A stretch of 64,000 nucleotides of DNA from Paramecium pentaurelia (taxonomy: Eukaryota > Ciliophora > Oligohymenophorea > Peniculida > Parameciidae), in assembly GCA_905183005.1 (NCBI GenBank), contig CAJJDO010000137.1, forward strand, positions 93,315-157,314, given 5' to 3'. This document shows, one piece after another, positions 49,138-60,252 of the stretch. Each line of letters starts with the position of its first letter. Within the stretch, counting starts at the first letter, position 1. The notes beneath the pieces are model-generated. The model saw only the letters and a list, made by a program, of their open reading frames with translations. It made no database searches and was not told the origin of the DNA. Both the position numbers and the translations under genes were made by a program.

Positions 49138-49797
49138 ATGTCTAATATTAAAATTGTATATTAAAGAAAAGTCCACAAATTACCATAAAAGATAACATCT
49201 TATTAGGAAATCGTAGAAACAATAAAGTCTATATATCCTTAAATTAAAGAAGTTCATTTATTTACTATAATAAATCCTAGTAATGATTTAAAATAATTCT
49301 TAGCTGTTCCAGATGGAATTGAAGAAATCAATAGTGATTTAAGTCTAATATTTTTGAAGAAGATGTATAAATAAATGGGATGGCCAACTATCAAATTACT
49401 TGTTTTAGAGAATGAGAATGATGAAAAGTAAATTTAAAACTCTTTGGATTTACTTAATCAAAGTACAGTTATTTTGGATTAATCAAATTATCAAGATAAA
49501 CCTAAAATAGATAAGTAAATTGAAAATATAAATATTAGAGCACCATAAAAATAAGTTAATGATTATAGAAATGATGAAAAAATAAAATAAACACTCATTT
49601 AAATCATTGATGAACGATTAAGGTATCATAATCTTTTGAATTCAAATTAATAAGAAAATGAATTGATAACAAAGACTAAACAATTATCTTAAGTGTTGAC
49701 TTAATATTCTTATGATTGGTTACTTGAATTCGTAAAGCAATAAGGGGCTTATTTATCATATGAGCATTTACTATCATTGCTGACTAAGAATTAATGA
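49138..49797 (+). CDS. PB1-like protein, short paralogue of 22249-23349
   Basis: 211 residues; one 24-nt intron at 49280-49303, in the same place as the first intron of the paralogue (after IINP). The N terminus MSNIKIVYQRKVHKLP and the block MGWPTIKLLVLEN clearly match MSNIKFVYSKKVHKIP and NQWPSIKLLVTET. The C-terminal 25 residues also match (WLLEFVKQQGAYLSYEHLL). The FW-like domain between them is absent, replaced by a short Gln/Asn-rich linker. Confidence 0.7.
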
Positions 49798-49839
49798 TTA
49801 TTTGATTTATATATTAAATAAATTAAAAAAGATTTAAAA

Positions 49840-50050
49840 ATGGTAATAGCTTCACACTTATTGTTTAATAGGGAGCTCACAAATCCTTGAGAATGAAGAA
49901 AAGGTTAATTAAAGCCAATAAATAAAATAGACCATTACCAAATTGGTTCAGATATAGAACTGACAATACAATCAGGTATTTCAAATTGCAATTTTTAGAT
50001 ATAATTCAAAGAGAAGACACTGGAGAAGAACTAAGCTTAATATCAATTGA
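49840..50050 (+). CDS. RPL39: Ribosomal protein eL39
   Basis: Smallest large-subunit protein, lining the exit tunnel. 52 residues; introns 49843-49871 (directly after the ATG) and 49976-49998. The product reads MGAHKSLRMKKRLIKANKQN, with RPLPNWFRYRTDNTIRYNSK and a C terminus RRHWRRTKLNIN, matching eL39 (51 residues) almost end to end. The first intron separates the lone start codon from the rest. Confidence 0.95.
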
Positions 50051-50831
50051 GTCATGATGAAAATTATTACATGTACAAATTAACACCAATACTCATTTTA
50101 TTATTTATATTTATATGCATTGAACAATAAATATATCAATAATTTTTAAAGATCATTCTTTTATGTTATTCCCTTTCCTTTAATAATATAAAATAAAATC
50201 AATAATTAAAATAGCTATCAAATCAATTGTTTCTAAATTGTGCAATTTTAGAATAATTTATTTCATTTTATTTTTTATTACACTGAATATACTTAAAGTA
50301 TTCTTGAATATAATAATGTTTTTTTTATCAAAAGACACTTTAATTTGATGAAATGGGAATATTAAATTAAAATCTACATAGATAATTTTACTTTGTATAT
50401 TTCATTTGAATAATCTTAATTACTCTAATGTATAATCAATAAGAATAAATTAGAATTCCCATTTAATTAAATCAATATCTTATTGAAATAATAATGAATA
50501 CTATAATTTTGTTATTTATATCATGTATTTATATAATATAAATCGAGAATGAATATAATTTTATTTTAAGTTATCTTGATAGATATTTTTTATTGTGTAG
50601 TTTTATCTTATTTGAATGGTTATAATTATTAATCAATCTTATTTATTTTGTGAGTTTGAATTTTATTATGTCCTTAAAATAATAATTAGTTATAATATTC
50701 ATATTTAAGTCTGATAAAATATGAATATTCAGTTTTTAATAGTTTGATAAGAAGATGCATATTATTAAAATAGAGAATGTGAATAATAAATAATAGTTTG
50801 ATGAAAAAAAAATAATTAACGAAATAAATAT
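50051..50831. other. Intergenic region
   Basis: The longest apparently gene-free stretch (about 780 bp), between eL39 and the second AGC kinase. AT-rich; no coding frame, tRNA or repeat could be supported. Confidence 0.45.
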
Positions 50832-52660
50832 ATGTAACAATCTACTGCGAAAAATCTAAGGGACTTGCTAATAAAACAATAATTGAATTCTAAGATTCAT
50901 TTCAAAGGTGAGCCAATAAAAGCACCAGTTAGAAAGCAATCTGGCACTTGGGAATGCCAATGTAATCTAAAACATTGTACTATCTGTTCTCGTAAGAAGG
51001 TGAATCAGAGTCCTATGATTCGTTAATCAGATTCAAGAAAAGATATAAAGGTTGGGAGTTCAATATCAGCTCATTAATCACCAAATAGAGAGAAATAAAG
51101 TTAAATGTTAATGAATCGATAACCATCAGCAAAAAAACCATAATATGCAGAGAATATCATATATCATAAAAGCAATGTTAGCAATTCGTAAGTGTATGAA
51201 AATAGTTATCAATTGAAAAGTAAAGTAATACCAAAAAAAGTTGAGAGTAAAAGCATGTTAAGTAGTACTTAGATGTCATTTAAATTGAAATTGACTAACA
51301 AATATAATTCTGCAAATTCAGTAAATTCAATCAATTCATAATCTCGATCTGAATAGATATTAAATTCAATATCTGAATCAGCTCCATGTTCACCAAAAAA
51401 AGATAAACAATCTCATGGTCGTAAATCAGAATTGAATGATAAAACTTAATTAGTAGCATAATAGATTGAAAATCTTCCACCAGAGATAGTTGGACGTTAA
51501 CATTTTAAATTTTTATATGTAATTGGTAAGGGTGGTTTTGGTAGAGTATGGAAAGTAGAAATGAAGAAAAATAAAAAGATGTATGCTTTAAAAGAAATGG
51601 CTAAAGCTAAGATTATTTAAAAACGTAGTGTAAATTCTGTACTTAATGAGAAATATTTATTAGAACATCTTCATCACCCTTTTCTTGTTAATATGTCATA
51701 TGCATTCTAAGACAGAGAAAATCTCTATCTAATAATAGATCTTTTAACAGGTGGTGATTTACGTTTTCATTTAGGTAAAATGAGACGATTTAGTGAATCT
51801 TAAACAAGTAAATTAATGTGTATTTATATTGATTAGAATTCTTTGTAGCCTGTATTCTACTCTCTTTAACATATCTACATCAAAATGGTATTATACATAG
51901 AGATCTTAAACCAGAAAATCTAGTCTTGGAGGAAGATGGATATATGAGATTGACTGATCTAGGAATTGCACGTATAAATAAGGGTAATAATGCTGGAGAT
52001 ACTTCTGGTACTCCAGGATATATGGCACCTGAAGTAATGTGTAGAATGGATCATTCTATTGTTACAGATTATTATGCATTAGGAGTTATTACATATGAAT
52101 TAATGCTTGGACGTAGACCATATAATGGAAGAACCAGACAAGACATTCGTGAATAGATCTTGGCTAAATAAGTCTAAGTAAGAAGAGAAGAAATGCCTAA
52201 TTATTGGAGTGAAAGTGCTATGGATTTTGTTAACACAGTATAGATTCAATCATATGCAGTTAATTTAACGTAAACCTGAGAGAAGATTAGGAGCCAATGG
52301 CATAGAAGAAATTCTTCATCATCCATGGCTTAAAGGATTTCCATGGGATGATCTCTTAAAAAAGAAATTGACAGCTCTCTATATTCCAGGAGTAATATTA
52401 ATATATCTAATTTAGGCTGTAGATAATAATTTTGATTTCCAAAACTAGATATCAGAAGAAACATAATTAAATGATGAATAATAACTTGAAAATCAAGTGA
52501 TGTTACGTCGAGATACTGTTCAAGGTAATAAATAATATAATATATATATATAGCATTATTTGATGGATATCAATATGATGTTGATCTCTCAAAATTATAA
52601 CATTAATAAACTCAAAAAAATACATAAAGAAAAGTTTAACAAACACCAGACAAAAAATGA
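50832..52660 (+). CDS. AGC-family protein kinase, paralogue of 39281-40778
   Basis: 574 residues; introns 51808-51836, 52238-52259 (CAG), 52392-52415 and 52525-52553. N-terminal 210 residues are basic and Ser-rich with a Cys/His cluster (TWECQCNLKHCTICSRKK) that could bind a metal. Kinase domain: GKGGFGRVWKV, ALKEM, HRDLKPENLVL, TDLGIARI and GDTSGTPGYMAPEVMC. The whole domain is close to the paralogue, including the DLG form and the position of the first kinase-domain intron. The C-terminal tail is longer and Gln-rich. Confidence 0.85.
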
Positions 52661-52721
52661 ATATCTATCTATATATATATATATGATTAGTTAATATTAA
52701 TTTTTATCTTTTGATATTGTG

Positions 52722-53994
52722 TCATTATCCCTTTCTTGCTGAAACTGATTATTATTTGGTTACTGCATGTTCTTCAATCAAAGCATCACCAACATATTCA
52801 TTAACTCGTTTCTTGAGATATTCATTTACAGTTGAAATCTTCTCTCTGTAAATCAACAAAGATTCTTCTAATAATTAATTCTCCTCATGTCTTTTAGCCT
52901 TCTCTGAATTATATAATTTCTTTTTATAATTATACTCTTCTACAAAAAGTAATTAATTTATATAATACCTTATGTCAAACTGAGAATTCTCATACTTTAA
53001 TCTTATAACTCCTTCTTCTTTGTTAAAATATCAGATGCTAATTCTTTATCATTCTATAAAGAATTCAAGAACTTAGCTTTAGCATCATATTCTTATTTCA
53101 AAGATTCTTATTCAGCCAAAATATTGGTCTTGAAATCAGCAAAATCATTGGCAGATTGTATTTCTTACTCTTCTAATCCCTTAATTGTTTCTCTTAATTT
53201 TTCAATCAATTATTAAATAACACCTACAACATCTTTTGTCATCAATTACACTAATTATTCACCATTTCCTCTCTATCCTATTGAATAAATTATCAAATAT
53301 ACTAGTTTATGAGAATGAAGTTTCATCATCTCCTAATTTTACAAAGTCTTAGACTGCTTATTCTTCAAAAAGATTAGCATATTTGCTCAATTTCTCAGCA
53401 TAATCTCCAACATGACTTTTTTCAATCAAATTAGCTTATTTGCTTTGAGCATCACTTCTAACCCAATCAAGTACTGAAAGTGCATTTTTGTACTCTCTAA
53501 GGGTATCAATGAACAAAGCATTTGCTTCACAACGTTATCTATAATTTAATAAAAAAGAGATTACTCTGCCAAATTTTCTAATTTAAGTTCATTAGCTTTA
53601 TATCTCTTATTATTCCAATTCAAGTAATCTGTAGTTTGTTGTATCTTCAAGCTTAATTAAGTAAGATAAAGAATTACTCAACAGCTTCAAGGTCTTGTTA
53701 GGCAGCTGCAGCACTCTTTGAGTTTACATTCACAATTCCTGAGAATTCATTGATATCTTATAAGATAGCATTCTCAAATCTTTAGAAGGTAAGATCAGCT
53801 TTATCTTGAGCTTCTACATTAGCACCTTATAAATCTTCCAAGAGTGTCAAAACAGATTATATGGCATCCTAGGAACTCATCACATTTGTCTTAGAACTAA
53901 GCAAATTCAAAAAATCTGTGTTGATCTTCTTTGGACTACACAAAACACTTTAACTCAATAGTAAAATCACTAGCACTCCTGTTATACTCTTCAT
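52722..53994 (-). CDS. Trichocyst matrix protein
   Basis: Cargo of the secretory trichocysts of Paramecium. 388 residues; introns 53652-53677, 53539-53564, 53278-53302 and 52940-52968. Signal peptide MKSITGVLVILLLSQSVLC, then long acidic heptad-rich helices typical of the family (NEFSGIVNVNSKSAAAAQQD, KYANLFEEQAVQDFVKLGDD). Matrix proteins are made as precursors and cut to form crystalline contents; a cleavage site cannot be named here. Another member lies at 57907-59064. Confidence 0.85.
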
Positions 53995-54043
53995 TATTAA
54001 TTTTATTATTACTACAAATACCGTTTTTATTAATATTAATTAA

Positions 54044-55422
54044 TCATTATTGTTATAATCTTTATTCTTTCTATTCTCCATCACTATCTTAATCACTCTC
54101 TGAATCATCATCAGATTCCACTTAATCACCATTTTATAATTTTGCTATAGTCTCATGAAAGTCATCATCTTAAGGATCTCCAAACAACAAAATCTTACTC
54201 TATATCAATTTATATTTAGGATATTCCTATAAATTAAATAATATCTAAATACATTCATTATTTAGTACACTAAACTCCAAGAATTATATTCTGATTACAT
54301 TTCTTATTAACAATTTTAACATTTCTATTAAAATTGTTATCTTTATGTACAAATTTCACAAATATCCTAAAATTACAATCTTACTTAAAATTCCTTACTA
54401 TACTTTTTATTTTTGAATGTTGAATCTGGATCCAAATTTTATAGATAAAATAATAATTAACTAAGCTAAAATTAGTGATTACTTTGATTCATCAATCATA
54501 CATGTATTGAATGCTAATCTAAACATAAACTTCTATCTTAAACTACCACAATGATAAAATTTTATTAAAATATCTCCATAAATCACAGTATTTAACTATA
54601 AAACCAATTCATTCCCTTTATATTCATAATTTTTCATTTATGCTTCCTATAATCCACTATATATTCTTTTGTATAATAATAGATAATTTACTTCCTCATA
54701 TCTTTCACTGTATATATATCTACATAAGGTTTGCTTGTATTTCCAGACATCTTAGGAGATGGTCTATATATATATTTATACATATCATATAATACCCAAC
54801 TAATGTAATTGCTGATAACTTTTTTAATTAAGCACAATAATCAGGTGATTTGAAGATTTGATTAAAATATTCTATATATCTGATTTAGGATGGTTAAGTA
54901 ACTCCAGATTTTGCTTTATTGAATCTCTTCTTGGAATAATAAAGTCTAGCTTCATCTGGATTACTAGCTCTGCCACTATATAACAAATAACAACAAATCA
55001 ATGTCCCTGTTCTACCTTTTCCGGCTTAACAATGGATGATAGCTACATGATTGATGTCTTCATTTAGAAATTAATCCACTTTCTTGCACACATCAAAAAG
55101 CATATCTATTGGCGGTGAATGATGATCTTCCCATGCAAACTCAAGAATCTCAGATTAATATCACTCTACTTACTCTGTTCTCTCCAAACTTCTCATAATT
55201 GTACTTCCTATTACTCAAGTTATACAGCATATATTTATCCCCATGATGTTCTTATAAAAATTTCACTACATCATCAATATTGTTTCTAAAGGTGCTTTCA
55301 AATCCAGAAGCTGGGAATGACATTGCAATAACACGATTGGTAATATATGTGAGATCCAAGTTATATTGTCCATTAATAAATCTAACTTTCTATCCAGAGA
55401 CTAATTCTCTAAAGAAATTCAT
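54044..55422 (-). CDS. PTEN: PTEN-type phosphatidylinositol 3-phosphatase
   Basis: Removes the 3-phosphate of PIP3. 415 residues (human PTEN 403); introns 55149-55173, 54764-54795, 54666-54691, 54461-54482 and 54227-54252. N terminus FLVSGQKVRF-like (RELVSGQKVRFINGQYNLDL), matching the family's KRRYQEDGFDLDL region. The P-loop is HCQAGKGRTG, identical to PTEN except Lys to Gln at position 3. A C2 domain follows (PKMSGNTSKP, VIYGDILIKFYH, LDPDSTFKNKKYSKEF), then an acidic tail (DDDSESDQDSDGE) as in PTEN. Catalytic Cys and Arg are present. No PDZ ligand at the C terminus (ends QQQ). Confidence 0.92.
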
Positions 55423-55492
55423 GTATATAAATAATAATAATATACTCTAAATAAGTATAATAATACAATACAATATTAAAATTAAATAAAAA

Positions 55493-56130
55493 ATGTATAT
55501 TAGTCTTACATCTTAAAATAAGACTTGGTGGACTCATACATCTTTAGTACCATCTGAAACTCATTAGAAAGTGTTTGAAGTTATTAATGGAGTTAATAGT
55601 TTCTAAAATAAAGCCTCATTGATTTCTACATATTTAAGTTTAGAAGCAGTTAATAGGATTCCAGTTGCAAAGAAATTAGCCATTTATTACAAGGCTGCTA
55701 TAGTTGGGGCTACATTCTTTGGATCAAGGTATTGAGAGTAAGTTAATAGAGAATTGCAGCAGGATCCTTTTATCAAAGTAACATAAAATCAGAAGTCAGT
55801 AAATTATTGGATGGTGCACCAATTTGGGAAAATAAGTTTGATGTACCTGAATTGGATAAGAAATTCTTCTTTATTGATGATGATAACAATTTTGAACCCT
55901 CTTTATGGCATCATGGAATGTATGAAATTATTAATTGTTAAAAAATAGCAACTCAATTGAGAAGCCCAAGGTATTCTACAAGCATGAGTGATTTTAATCA
56001 TTTAATGGATAAAATTTAAAATAAAATTAAATCTTTAAATAAATTATGGGACGTATGCAGGCTAAAGGAAAAGGAAAGGGTATCTCCGGATCAGCCCTTC
56101 CATACAAAAGAAAAGCACCAAAGTGGTTGA
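55493..56130 (+). CDS. Unknown protein whose frame overlaps the uS15 gene
   Basis: Reads 204 residues with one 23-nt intron near 55726-55748 (ends GAG). Well-formed through about residue 175: SLEAVNRIPVAKKLAIYYKA, GATFFGSRIAAGSFYQ, EPSLWHHGMYEII. No TGA occurs until 56128-56130, 85 nt inside the uS15 gene on the same strand in another frame. Either the overlap is real, or a frameshift or unseen intron near 55970-56040 hides the true end. Domain not recognised; the Gly/Ala-rich middle could be membrane-associated. Confidence 0.5.
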
Positions 56131-56585
56131 CACTCTCATCTAAGTCCATTGTTGATTAGATTGTAAATTTGGCAAAGAAGGGTACAAGAATAATATAAAT
56201 TCAGGACTTAATGGATCATAAATTGGTGTTTATTTGAGAGATTAATAAGGAATTCCATAAACTAGATTCTTAACTGGTTAAAAGATCTTGAGAATATTGA
56301 AAAAGAGAGGTAACTATAAACCTTAAATCATCAAGGTTGTGCACCAAAAATCCCTGAAGATTTATATGCTTTAATTAAAAAGGCTGTTTAAATTAGAAAG
56401 CATTTAGAAAAGAATAGAGGAGATATTACAAGCAAATTCAGATTGATTTTGGTTGAAAGTAGAATTCATAGACTTAGCAGATATTATAGAAGAACCCAAA
56501 AATTGCCATCAAATTGGAAATAGTAAACATAAATTTCTAAACATATAGTGTATCAAAGACTGCATCTGCCTTAATCGGTTAATGA
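56046..56585 (+). CDS. RPS13: Ribosomal protein uS15 (RPS13)
   Basis: Small-subunit protein, 154 residues; introns 56182-56204 (CAG), 56310-56335 (AAG) and 56523-56548. Starts MGRMQAKGKGKGISGSALPY; then WLTLSSKSIVDQIVNLAKKG, an IGVYLRDQQGIPQTRFLTGQ block, KHLEKNRGDITSKFRLILVE, SRIHRLSRYYRR and the C-terminal WKYVSKTASALIGQ. All agree with eukaryotic uS15 (151 residues) from end to end, which fixes the three splice sites. Confidence 0.95.
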
Positions 56586-56638
56586 GCAAACAATTTAATC
56601 AATATAGTACATTATTAATAATACAAATAAATTAATCC

Positions 56639-57277
56639 TCATGTAAATAAAGAGTATTTTTTTTTCTACTATGGAGTTTCAATCAAAAGTTATTCAAATT
56701 ATTTCTTCAATAACCAAAATTGATCAGAAACATTAGCCAAACCTTGCCATTATGATTCCATTCTTGCTAAAATATATATTATTATTATTATACCATCATA
56801 TGATTTAATCTATTCTTACAAATCATGTCTATTTATACTAATTTTCTCTACTTTGTTATTTAGTAAATCAATTTTATTATCTAAACTTTTCTCAATTTCA
56901 TTTATATTTAATCCTATTTAATTTATTTATTCATTTATCATAACCTCATTAGTGTTCAGAAGAGGTATTTATTGTTATTTTTTTGATTGAGTCTAAATGT
57001 AAATTTGTTCTAAATCACATTACAATTATTCTCGAATCGCTTCAAAACTCTATTTTAAATATTATAGAATGCTCCTTTTGATAATGGCTTATTTGATACA
57101 ATTGTACTTCCACCAACTAATTTTGTAAGTAATCTATTTTTTAATTAATCTCTTTCCAATTATGATTGGCTTCCTGTGGTATATGTAAGAACTAAATGTA
57201 TTCAGAATTACATATGTTACATTTCTAATTATTAGTTCTACTCTCTAAGTAAATTAGTCTGAATGCTCGAAATCCAT
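56639..57277 (-). CDS. Coiled-coil protein of unknown function
   Basis: 185 residues; introns 57192-57220, 57075-57099 (AAG) and 56767-56793 (27 nt). Unspliced, the frame also stays open because the first two introns together total 54 nt, but the spliced reading (FLHIPQEANHNWKEINQKID, YLQNQLVEVQLSILQYLKQS) is far more protein-like. A nearly continuous coiled coil with a C-terminal WQGLANVSDQFWLLKKQFEQ. Family unknown. Confidence 0.62.
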
Positions 57278-57307
57278 AACAATAATTAAACAAAATTAAT
57301 AATTGAT

Positions 57308-57879
57308 TCATTTCTGTGAGCTGAATTACAGAAAAAGTTATTCTTTAAATGAATCTATCAATTCAGCTTCATTTGGTACAACATAAGATTCACTTTTCAT
57401 TTTTTATTTAGTTAATTGGGCTCTACACATTGGACAGGAATCTTATTCTTTGACTGTAAACCATCCTTCTATACAATCTTAACAATAACTATGTCCACAA
57501 GGCAATAATTTGTCAATCTTTTTTTCAAAACATATTTAACAAGTGCCTTCCTCTTTCTATGGATCAACCATTAATATAGATGAAAAATCCTCTAATAATT
57601 GTTTACAATAGTAAAATTTCTGCTAAGTAATTTATAAATATTCCTTGTCCACAAATATTCCAATGCATAAATCATCTTACTTTTTAACAAATGGAAGAGA
57701 ATCAAATAAATCTTATTTTCTTTTTGTCACTTCTGCTATTAATTATTTACCCAAGCTTGATTTAATTGTTGGAGATCTTGTATTACAACATTAGAATACT
57801 TAGCCAATAGATTAAATGTAGCCACATCCTTAATTAAGTCATTTAATGGTCTTTGTTCCTAAGTTTATTGTTGTCCCAT
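57308..57879 (-). CDS. RING finger protein, putative E3 ubiquitin ligase
   Basis: 182 residues; one 23-nt intron at 57777-57799 (AAG). The N-terminal 110 residues are helical. Residues about 114-155 form a C3HC4 RING: CQICFEKKIDKLLPCGHSYC, QDCIEGWF, then SCPMCRAQ. All eight ligands are present, and the CPMCR end plus W before it fit E2-binding RINGs. The layout (short N-terminal helical domain, then RING) resembles RNF141-like proteins. Same strand as the trichocyst gene; 27-bp gap to it. Confidence 0.82.
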
Positions 57880-57906
57880 AATAATATTTAATATTTATGT
57901 TTAATC

Positions 57907-59064
57907 TCAGAATCTACCACCAAGGTATTGGGATGTTGCGGTTAATTTTTCAGTCAAATGCTCCAATATTCTCTCAACGATTTCTTATTATCTTGTTCTC
58001 TCAGTAGATTAAACACTATAAGTGTTTTCTTAAAGATCACACCATTCATGTTCAGCATCTAAGGTTTCTTGAGCTTATTCTAATTCCAACTAGAAATATA
58101 TATATTATATATTAATTTACTTGATGAACTTCATAGAAATGAGTAGCAGTATCAATATTAGTCTTGAATGTTTGAATTGCTTATTCTAATTAATTCTTTC
58201 TATCAACCAATCTATTGTGTTCATTACTCAAATGTGTTGAAAATTCAACCCATCTTTAAGCTTATCTATTTTCAGTATCCTAAAATTATAACATTTCATT
58301 ACTTCCAAAACAGATCTAGCTTCTACTAATTGTTATCTAAGTTATGAAAGTAATTAAAGAATTCTTTGAATTGCCTTTTGATCAACCTTAGTAGCTAATT
58401 CAGTTAAGGCAGTAACAATAGGTTAAAAGAGAGCACCATGACTTTCATTTTCAATTAATCTCTTTTATACAGCTTCAAATTTTGGTTTAAGTTCAGCAAA
58501 TGTTGCACCCAAAGAAAGATGTTAGACTAATTTGGTAGCTTCATCAACAGCTGCAATAGCATCATCATGTTCACCATTCTTTCTAACCCAAGTTTCATGA
58601 GCTTTATTTCTATTAGCTTCCTCTTAAGCATATGTTCTTTCATTACTTTCAATATCCTTTTAATTATATTATATTATTATTACTTATATAGTTTATCTAA
58701 CATCAGTTTCAGCTTCAGCCAAAGCCTTTTCATTATCTTCTCTCATTTAAGCATTGGCAGATACTTAAGCTGTATGATAAGCAATAGAGTTTTCTAAATC
58801 TGTAACAATACGTGTGCAGGCTGCTCTATCAACTCTAATAACGTTGTCATGTTTGTTTTAATCGTCAACCAATCCAGCCAAGACTTGATTAAGTAACACT
58901 AAGATTTCTTCAGCATTTCCTTTTGATTGTAAATACATTTGGACAGTTGAGAGAATAGTGTTACCAAAGTTGTCAGCGTCTATTTCTGCCAAAATTGTTT
59001 TAGTGTCCTTTTGAACAGCAAATACAGATGAAACAATCAATGCCAAAGCAATGAGTTTGTACAT
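57907..59064 (-). CDS. Trichocyst matrix protein
   Basis: 358 residues; introns 58657-58683 (AAG), 58280-58302 and 58090-58120 (31 nt). Signal peptide MYKLIALALIVSSVFA, then VQKDTKTILAEIDADNFGNT and long Ala/Glu/Leu heptads (EKALAEAETDVRQT, AIAAVDEATKLVQHL). Overall design matches the gene at 52722-53994, but sequences are well diverged. Secreted into trichocysts; expected proprotein processing. Confidence 0.87.
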
Positions 59065-59260
59065 TAATAATAAAAATAATGAAAACGGATCACTAATTTT
59101 ATATATTTATAATAATGAAAGATTGTATGATATACATAAATGTATAATAATACACAATTTATCTATAATGATTAAAATCTCTTATTAAGAATAAATAAGC
59201 TAACTTTTTAATAATAAAATGAAATTGTTGAATAAATATTGATTAAATTGAATTGTACAT

Positions 59261-60169
59261 TCATTTCTTAATGGTTGTTCCTAAAAGATCATCTAAATAA
59301 GTAAATGTAGATGAGTAATTTCCAGTATTCAAACTATGATGTTTTGAATGGAATTCAGAATGAGTTGTTAAAGGTAAATATTAGTACACATCCCATACAA
59401 AATTGAAGCCTGAATGATCCGAAAGCGTTTTGTGAGTAGCCAATCCAACAAATACAAGAATTGTAATCATATGAGTCTAAGATCCTAACAATATTGGACC
59501 TGCAATTACTGGAATTAGATTGCCTAATATATATTCTAAAGGATGTGCAAATTCTGCTGACCAAGATACTTTTCATAGAATTTAATATAAATTTACCTGT
59601 TATATTATAAATATGATGTACTTTATGCACTTTTCCATAAAAATATGGAGTATGCAATAATCGATGACTGAAATAAAATAATACATCTTCTATCACACCA
59701 AATACTAATATTTACCAACTTATTTCAAATACAGTTGGAAAACTTTAATCAAAACGAGTATCTAATTTTATACAACTAGATCCATATGCTACTCCGATCA
59801 TTATAAATTGATTAATAAAAACATTCTTCCAAAATAGACTCTTCATCTAGTTCCATACCTTAGAATCCTTTCCATCCCATGGCCATGGTTTCTAATTCAT
59901 TATCTATTTATACTTATTCAATTTTTGCTTAACTTATGTATTTACTCTTGCTTTCATAACAAATAAAGTAAAATGCATTTACAATTATGTATGTGATCAA
60001 ATGTACTACATATAATGATATAACAAAGAAAAATTGTTCTATTATTAATTCAATAATAATTACTTTCTTCAATTTTAGTTGGCCAAACACACATTAAACA
60101 TAATTTACCTATCAAAAAATATAAAAACAATCCTGTTATGCTACATGTCTTTATTAATGAGAATTCCAT
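59261..60169 (-). CDS. Fatty acid hydroxylase/sterol desaturase family enzyme (ERG25-like)
   Basis: Membrane di-iron oxygenase, 275 residues; introns 60039-60063, 59933-59960 and 59569-59596. All three His clusters are present: SHRLLH (HxxxH), HKVHH (HxxHH) and HSEFHSKHH (xHxxHH region), with WDVYQYLPLTTHSEF before the last and GNYSSTFTYLDDLLGT after it, as in C-4 methylsterol oxidase. Four or so membrane helices are seen. The second intron (GTT...AAG, 28 nt) is the least certain. Substrate could be a methylsterol or a fatty acyl lipid. Confidence 0.83.
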
Positions 60170-60252
60170 TTTAAATATATATATATCTTAATTATAAATT
60201 GTTCGCAATGTAAACGTAATTTAATTAATTTTGTATAATAAAATATAATAAA

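Noticed and set aside
58567..58797. Plus-strand Ser/Leu-rich frame
   Set aside because: Antisense to the trichocyst matrix protein gene.
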